From JANQPA01 sp964628385 (GTDB lineage Bacteria > Bacteroidota > Bacteroidia > Chitinophagales > Saprospiraceae): 35,811 nt of DNA. The stretch covers positions 1 to 35,811 of the forward strand of contig CAZVOD010000046.1 of the NCBI GenBank assembly GCA_964628385.1, in the 5' to 3' direction. The notes beneath the pieces are model-generated. The model was not told where the DNA came from. It saw only the letters and a program-made list of their open reading frames with translations, and did no database searches. Positions within the stretch are counted from its first letter, which is position 1. Every line of letters starts with the position of its first letter. This document shows, piece after piece, positions 31,766-35,811 of the stretch. Position numbers and translations under genes: made by a program.

Positions 31766-31840
31766 CAACTTGTTAGTGGTTTTACAGCAATTAACCATAC
31801 TTTGTACAAACATTTGCTGAAAATAATTCCTTTGAACTAC

Positions 31841-32281
31841 ATGAACAATAAATTATTTGTATACGGCACTCTGTTAAACGACATCCACTCCATGATTGCC
31901 AATCATTTAAAAACCCACAGTAAGTTGATAGGCGATGGCACTGTAAATGGTCTGTTATTTGATTTGGGAAGTTATCCGGGCCTGGTATACCAACCTGAAA
32001 CAGACAGGCTGGTTTTTGGGCAAGTCTTTGAGCTTGACGATCCGGAAGAAGTTCTTGCCACACTGGATGGCTATGAAGGTATCAATCTCAACTCTCTGGC
32101 TGAATCAGAATACAGCCGCTTGTTGGTACCCGTATCACTTGATAAAGACAACTTGGAGTGTTGGGTTTATGTTTACAATGGTAAAACAGGAGGACTAAAG
32201 CAAATTGAATCTGGCAATTATCTGGAATATATCAACAACCTGGATAGGCCAGACCACTGGTCTTTTATCGATTCTGTCTAG
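31841..32281 (+). CDS. Gamma-glutamylcyclotransferase-family (AIG2-like) protein
   Basis: 146 residues from the ATG at 31841; a longer frame begins at a TTG (31763) inside the -7 box and lacks family resemblance, so it is rejected. The family signature YGTLL is at 8-12 (KLFVYGTLLNDI), then GLLFDLGSYPGLV, and TLDGYEG with E79 at the position of the catalytic glutamate. The fold releases 5-oxoproline from gamma-glutamyl amines or acts on similar bonds; the exact substrate is unknown. Cytosolic. The next gene starts 17 bp after the stop, implying one transcript. Confidence 0.9.
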   Translation: MNNKLFVYGTLLNDIHSMIANHLKTHSKLIGDGTVNGLLFDLGSYPGLVYQPETDRLVFGQVFELDDPEEVLATLDGYEGINLNSLAESEYSRLLVPVSLDKDNLECWVYVYNGKTGGLKQIESGNYLEYINNLDRPDHWSFIDSV

Positions 32282-32298
32282 AAATTAAAAACGTAGTA

Positions 32299-34419
32299 AT
32301 GGCGTATCGGCTGCTCATTTTTTTTAGCTTTCTCGGCTTTTTATCCTGCCAGAACCACAATACTCCGAAGAATCAGAAGCGCTACACGAATGACCTGATT
32401 CGAGAAAGCAGTCCATATTTACTTCAGCATGCTCACAATCCTGTAAACTGGAAAGCCTGGAATCAACAAACACTTCAGCAAGCTCGTGCAGAAGACAAAT
32501 TGATTGTGGTGAGTGTTGGTTATGCAGCCTGCCACTGGTGTCATGTAATGGAAGCAGAGTCTTTTGAAGATACTACCGTTGCCAATTTCATGAATCGGCA
32601 TTTTATAAGTATAAAAGTAGACCGGGAAGAACGCCCTGACATAGATGATATTTATATGTCCGCCTGCCAACTGACGTCGGAAGAAGGCTGTGGCTGGCCG
32701 CTTAATGCTATTGCTTTGCCAGATGGTAAGCCGATCTGGGCGGGTACTTATTTTCCTAAAAATGAATGGCTGGATATTCTACGTTATTTTATTCAGGCCA
32801 GGGATAAAGACCCTGAGCAATTGGAAGCGTATGCTCAAAAACTGACTGCTGGCATAAGAATCAGCGATTCCATCATCGTCAATAATCAAGCACCTGAGAT
32901 AGGAATAGCAGCAATCGAGCAGTTTGCCGAGCAATTATTAAGTCAAGTTGATCAAAACAGAGGAGGATTAAAAGGACAGCTCAAATTTCCTATGCCTGGT
33001 AATTATCAGTTTCTACTCTTTTACAATAAATTAACCGACAACCCGGAAGCTCTAAAAGCGGTCGAATTAACACTGGATAATATGCTACAGGGCGGAATCT
33101 TTGATCATTTGGGAGGTGGATTTGCCAGATACTCTACTGACGCCCGATGGAAAGTGCCTCATTTTGAAAAAATGCTCTACGATAATGCTCAACTCGTAGA
33201 ATTATATGCGCGAGCCTATCAGGTTACTAAAAAAGAAACATACAAAAAAGGGATTGAAAAAACAGTAGCTTTTTTGAATAGAAGATTGCTCGATAAATCA
33301 GGGGCTTACTACTCTTCAGTCAATGCAGATAGCGAAGGGGAAGAAGGTAAATATTATGTTTGGACATATGAAGAAATAGAGCAGAGTATCGACGATACTG
33401 AAGCCTTCGCACTTTTCGTACAGGCCTACAATATAAAGAGAGGGGGAAATTGGGAAGATGGAAAAAACGTATTACATCAGGAAAAAACTGCTGCTGACCT
33501 TTCTGAAATACTCAATGTGTCAGTCACTGCAGTTGAAGCTTCTCTTGAATCTTCAAGAGAAAAGCTCCTCAAAGCCAGAAATAAGCGGACACTACCGAGT
33601 ATAGATAATAAAATCTTAGCCTCCTGGAATGCCTTATTGATAAAAGGCTTAGCGGCTGCTTATATGGCTACTTCCAAAGGCAGCTATTATGAAAGCGCTC
33701 TGGCTATTGGCCAATTCATTGAGCGAGAACTGATCAAGGAAGATTTTCGAATGGATAGAAATTTCAAAGACGGTCAATCTTCTATTAATGCTTTCTTAGA
33801 AGATTATGCCTTGACTATCGATGCTTTTATTGACTTGTACCAAATTACATTTGATGAAAAATGGATCAATCTGGCCGAACAACTGACAAAACACACCTTA
33901 CAACATTTTTCCGGCGCTGATTCACCTTTTTTCTATTTCACTTCTGACCTTGATCCTCCGCTCATTGCTTCGCAGGTTAAGATAAACGACAATGTAATAC
34001 CATCCGCTAACTCTATCATGGCTAATAATTTGTACAAGCTTGGCTTATTGCTTTACAAAAAAGATTACACAGAGCGCAGTAAGGCTATGGTGACCACCAT
34101 GCAAGAAGTGGTTTTGACTACTGATGAAGCAGCTTATTTTTATAATTGGGCCTTTCTTTTGCTACAAAACGCCAGCACGACACACGAAGTTGTTATTATG
34201 GGAAACGAATGGAAAGCCAAAACAGCGTTTCTGTTCCCGAACTATCTGCCCAACGCCATTTTTATGGGTGGAGAGGCAAGTAGTGCCTTACCACTTACCG
34301 AGAATAAGTTTATTGAGGGAAAAAATATTATTTACGTTTGTCAGAATAGAATTTGTAAGCTTCCGGTTGAGTCCGCCGATAAAGCATTGGAGCTATTATC
34401 GGATAATCGCTTGTTGTGA
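32299..34419 (+). CDS. YyaL/DUF255 thioredoxin-domain lipoprotein
   Basis: 706 residues. The N-terminus MAYRLLIFFSFLGFLSC is a lipoprotein signal peptide, with the lipidated cysteine at 17. Residues about 30-190 form the DUF255 thioredoxin-like domain: LIRESSPYLLQHAHNPVNW, then CHWC (78-81) in YAACHWCHVMEAESF, and VDREERPDID. The rest (about 200-690) is an alpha/alpha toroid resembling N-acylglucosamine epimerase/six-hairpin glycosidases: GIFDHLGGGFARYSTDARW, HFEKMLYDNAQL, YYSSVNADSEGEEGKYYVW and NALLIKGLAAAYMATSKG. This is the YyaL/SSP411 family, whose biochemical role is unknown. The lipoprotein anchor on this usually cytosolic family puts it at the cell envelope. It ends 5 bp before the stop of the convergent FtsE-like gene. 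Confidence 0.93.
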   Translation: MAYRLLIFFSFLGFLSCQNHNTPKNQKRYTNDLIRESSPYLLQHAHNPVNWKAWNQQTLQQARAEDKLIVVSVGYAACHWCHVMEAESFEDTTVANFMNRHFISIKVDREERPDIDDIYMSACQLTSEEGCGWPLNAIALPDGKPIWAGTYFPKNEWLDILRYFIQARDKDPEQLEAYAQKLTAGIRISDSIIVNNQAPEIGIAAIEQFAEQLLSQVDQNRGGLKGQLKFPMPGNYQFLLFYNKLTDNPEALKAVELTLDNMLQGGIFDHLGGGFARYSTDARWKVPHFEKMLYDNAQLVELYARAYQVTKKETYKKGIEKTVAFLNRRLLDKSGAYYSSVNADSEGEEGKYYVWTYEEIEQSIDDTEAFALFVQAYNIKRGGNWEDGKNVLHQEKTAADLSEILNVSVTAVEASLESSREKLLKARNKRTLPSIDNKILASWNALLIKGLAAAYMATSKGSYYESALAIGQFIERELIKEDFRMDRNFKDGQSSINAFLEDYALTIDAFIDLYQITFDEKWINLAEQLTKHTLQHFSGADSPFFYFTSDLDPPLIASQVKINDNVIPSANSIMANNLYKLGLLLYKKDYTERSKAMVTTMQEVVLTTDEAAYFYNWAFLLLQNASTTHEVVIMGNEWKAKTAFLFPNYLPNAIFMGGEASSALPLTENKFIEGKNIIYVCQNRICKLPVESADKALELLSDNRLL

Positions 34420-34424
34420 ACTGC

Positions 34425-35111
34425 TTACAGGGCTATTTCCTGATCGTCAAAAATCCTACCATTAACACAACGAATGATTCTGGCCGGGAAATTTTCCAAT
34501 ATTCTGTAGTCATGAGTTGCAAAAAGTACAGCTGTATTATTCAACTTAGCCAGTTGTCTCATCAGCAGTAGAATATCATCTGAAGTTTCCGGGTCAAGGT
34601 TACCAGTTGGCTCATCAGCAATGATCAATTTAGGATAATTCATAAGAGCTCTGGCTATGACAATTCGCTGTTGTTCTCCACCAGAAAGTTGAAAGGGCAT
34701 TTTATGTGCTACGCCTTCAAGGTCTACCTGTTTGAGGACTTCATCTATTCTTTTCTTTATTTTTGCCTCCTCTTTCCAACCGGTAGCTTTCAAAACGAAA
34801 GCAAGATTACTTTCCACGGTTCTATCAGTCAATAGGTTAAAATCCTGAAAGACGATTCCCAGGCTTCTACGTAAGTACGGGATATTTCGGCGGTCAAGCT
34901 TGTTCAAATCAAATGCTGCTACTTCTCCTCTTCCTTCTTTTAGCGGCAAAGCAGCATAGAGTGTTTTCAACAAACTAGATTTCCCACTGCCGGTTTTGCC
35001 GATCAGATAAATAAATTCACCATTACTTATTTTCAAATCTACTTCCCGCAGTACTAAAAAATCTCCTTGATAGATATTAGCTTTCCTTAAATTGACGATT
35101 TCTCTTTCCAT
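34425..35111 (-). CDS. ftsE: FtsE-like ABC transporter ATP-binding protein
   Basis: 228 residues, the usual length. Walker A GKTGSGKSS at 38-46, Q-loop FQDFNLL (Q89), signature LSGGEQQR at 142-149, Walker B LIIADEPTGNLD with D166-E167, and H-loop in FATHDYRI. The closest families are FtsE (cell division ATPase that works with FtsX to activate peptidoglycan hydrolases) and LolD/MacB-type ATPases; the sequence pattern RRSLGIVFQDFNLLTDRTV is most like FtsE. There is no permease gene beside it, so FtsX must be encoded elsewhere, as is common in Bacteroidota. Cytosolic, membrane-associated. Convergent with the DUF255 gene: only 5 bp between the stops. Confidence 0.85.
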   Translation of the reverse strand: MEREIVNLRKANIYQGDFLVLREVDLKISNGEFIYLIGKTGSGKSSLLKTLYAALPLKEGRGEVAAFDLNKLDRRNIPYLRRSLGIVFQDFNLLTDRTVESNLAFVLKATGWKEEAKIKKRIDEVLKQVDLEGVAHKMPFQLSGGEQQRIVIARALMNYPKLIIADEPTGNLDPETSDDILLLMRQLAKLNNTAVLFATHDYRILENFPARIIRCVNGRIFDDQEIAL

Positions 35112-35585
35112 TATATCTAAAAATAGCGTTTAATCCGTAATGTAGCTATTTTCAAGCTAATTTTGACGGCTATGTAAAAAGAAGATTTTTGATTTAATAT
35201 TAAAGAATGATACCTCAAAATAAAAAAACAACTTTCATATTTTGAAATTAAGAAATTTCCAATACATCTTGGAACAGTAAAAAATCCCAAAAATCCATCA
35301 TTATAAAGATAATTATACTTTTCTTGCTTACGTATGAGCGTTTACAATTATACAAAATACTCTAGCTTTCGATTCTTTGTGATACTATTGTTAAGGTAAA
35401 TATTATTTCAAAATAACAGGTAGAGGTTATAAATATTCAAATGTACTACACTACATGAAAATAGGCACAAATAAATTTGCACCATTACGACGACCTAGGC
35501 GATACAGAATGCTGACATACTTCGGTATGGAGCGCTATTAGCTTCTTTTATTATTTTTTAACTTAATTTTTTTAATCGTAATCTT
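35112..35585. other. AT-rich intergenic region with hairpin leader
   Basis: 474 bp without a supported gene. Its left end should carry the ftsE promoter. At 35472-35479 TAAATTTG matches the -7 consensus for the plus-strand gene beginning at 35586, but no TTTG is spaced 19-21 nt before it. At 35511-35533 there is a hairpin capped by cUUCGg (CATAC-TTCG-GTATG, with an outer GCT/AGC). A T-rich stretch follows before the start codon. Confidence 0.5.
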
Positions 35586-35811
35586 ATGAGAATGGCGAAT
35601 TTTATTTTCGTACAATCTTTAAGCTCCATCAAAATGCTGATTCTCGCATTTTTGTTGGTAATCTTTACAGGCCTACAGGCTTAAAATCAGGATCCTTGTG
35701 CTAACGATACAGAAGCACCAGCTACTTACTATGTTGCGCCTTGTGAAGAAACGACGTCAGTAACTTACGGGTTTACCGCTCAGGATCCTTGTGATTTAGG
35801 CTTTCTTGAAG
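35586..35811 (+). pseudogene. Start of a secreted, probably adhesin-like gene, with a TAA after the signal peptide; runs off the window
   Basis: From the ATG at 35586, the frame gives a signal peptide (MLILAFLLVIFTGLQA in its second half; another ATG at 35634 would also serve) and then TAA at 35682-35684. The same frame continues with NQDPCANDTEAPATYYVAP, then CEETTSVTYGFTAQDPCDLG to the window end. The cleavage site GLQA is followed in such proteins by Q, and CAA to TAA is one change, so an original GLQA-QNQDPC is likely. The QDPC and DTEAP pieces resemble HYR/adhesin-like modules of large surface proteins in Bacteroidota. Whether it is a pseudogene, a sequencing error, or a different start downstream cannot be told here. 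Confidence 0.55.

Noticed and set aside
31763..31840. N-terminal extension of the gamma-glutamylcyclotransferase-like protein
   Set aside because: Its TTG start lies inside the -7 box and the family begins at MNNKLFVYGT (31841).

Overview
The window looks like chromosomal DNA of a Bacteroidota, probably a Saprospiria/Lewinella-like marine or freshwater bacterium. The taxonomy is inferred from sequence style; no rRNA or marker gene is present. The evidence is: promoters of the Bacteroidota type (TTTG, about 20 nt, TAnnTTTG), almost no Shine-Dalgarno sequences, about 40% GC, many Sec signal peptides and lipoproteins, and typical families (TSP3-OmpA, CotH-like kinases, paired M16 peptidases, WG-repeat lipoprotein, YyaL/DUF255 protein). 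I see no rRNA, tRNA, CRISPR array, transposase or phage gene.

Layout. 1-557 is mostly non-coding. 558-1010 encodes a small secreted PepSY-like protein followed by a strong terminator. 1230-5842 is the most unusual block: three tandem palindromic operators, a BlaI/MecI-type repressor, and a translationally coupled M56 (BlaR1-like) membrane metallopeptidase. In place of a penicillin sensor, the M56 frame runs into about 27 ankyrin repeats. That single frame is broken by two in-frame stops (TAA 3206-3208, TGA 4991-4993) and contains a five-copy 198-bp tandem array.

5967-8889 (minus strand) holds P5C dehydrogenase, CoaD and a small secreted protein. 9007-12961 (plus) looks like one transcription unit: a consensus promoter overlapped by a 21-bp palindrome, then pncB, a Nudix/winged-helix regulator of NrtR type, a WG-repeat lipoprotein and purE. 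13023-30932 is almost all minus strand: OmpA-TSP3 protein; a two-gene membrane/coiled-coil cassette; sbcD-sbcC; CotH-like kinase followed by a YheT-like hydrolase; a second CotH-like kinase; a short one-domain asparaginase with a small membrane protein; and an M16 peptidase pair with a consensus promoter and terminator. 31147-31623 (minus) is a YkuK-like protein. 31841-34419 (plus) holds a gamma-glutamylcyclotransferase-like protein and a DUF255 lipoprotein. 34425-35111 (minus) is a FtsE-like ATPase. The right edge starts a secreted, probably adhesin-like gene with an in-frame TAA directly after its signal peptide.

How genes work together. BlaI plus M56 should form a signal-responsive derepression circuit whose sensor module here is an ankyrin array. 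The Nudix regulator most likely controls pncB and its own operon through the 21-bp site, tying transcription to NAD metabolism. SbcD and SbcC form the Mre11/Rad50-like nuclease. The two M16 proteins probably form an active/inactive heterodimer. The best candidates for something undescribed are the BlaI-M56-ankyrin locus with its interrupted frame, and the membrane/coiled-coil pair at 14950-16553.
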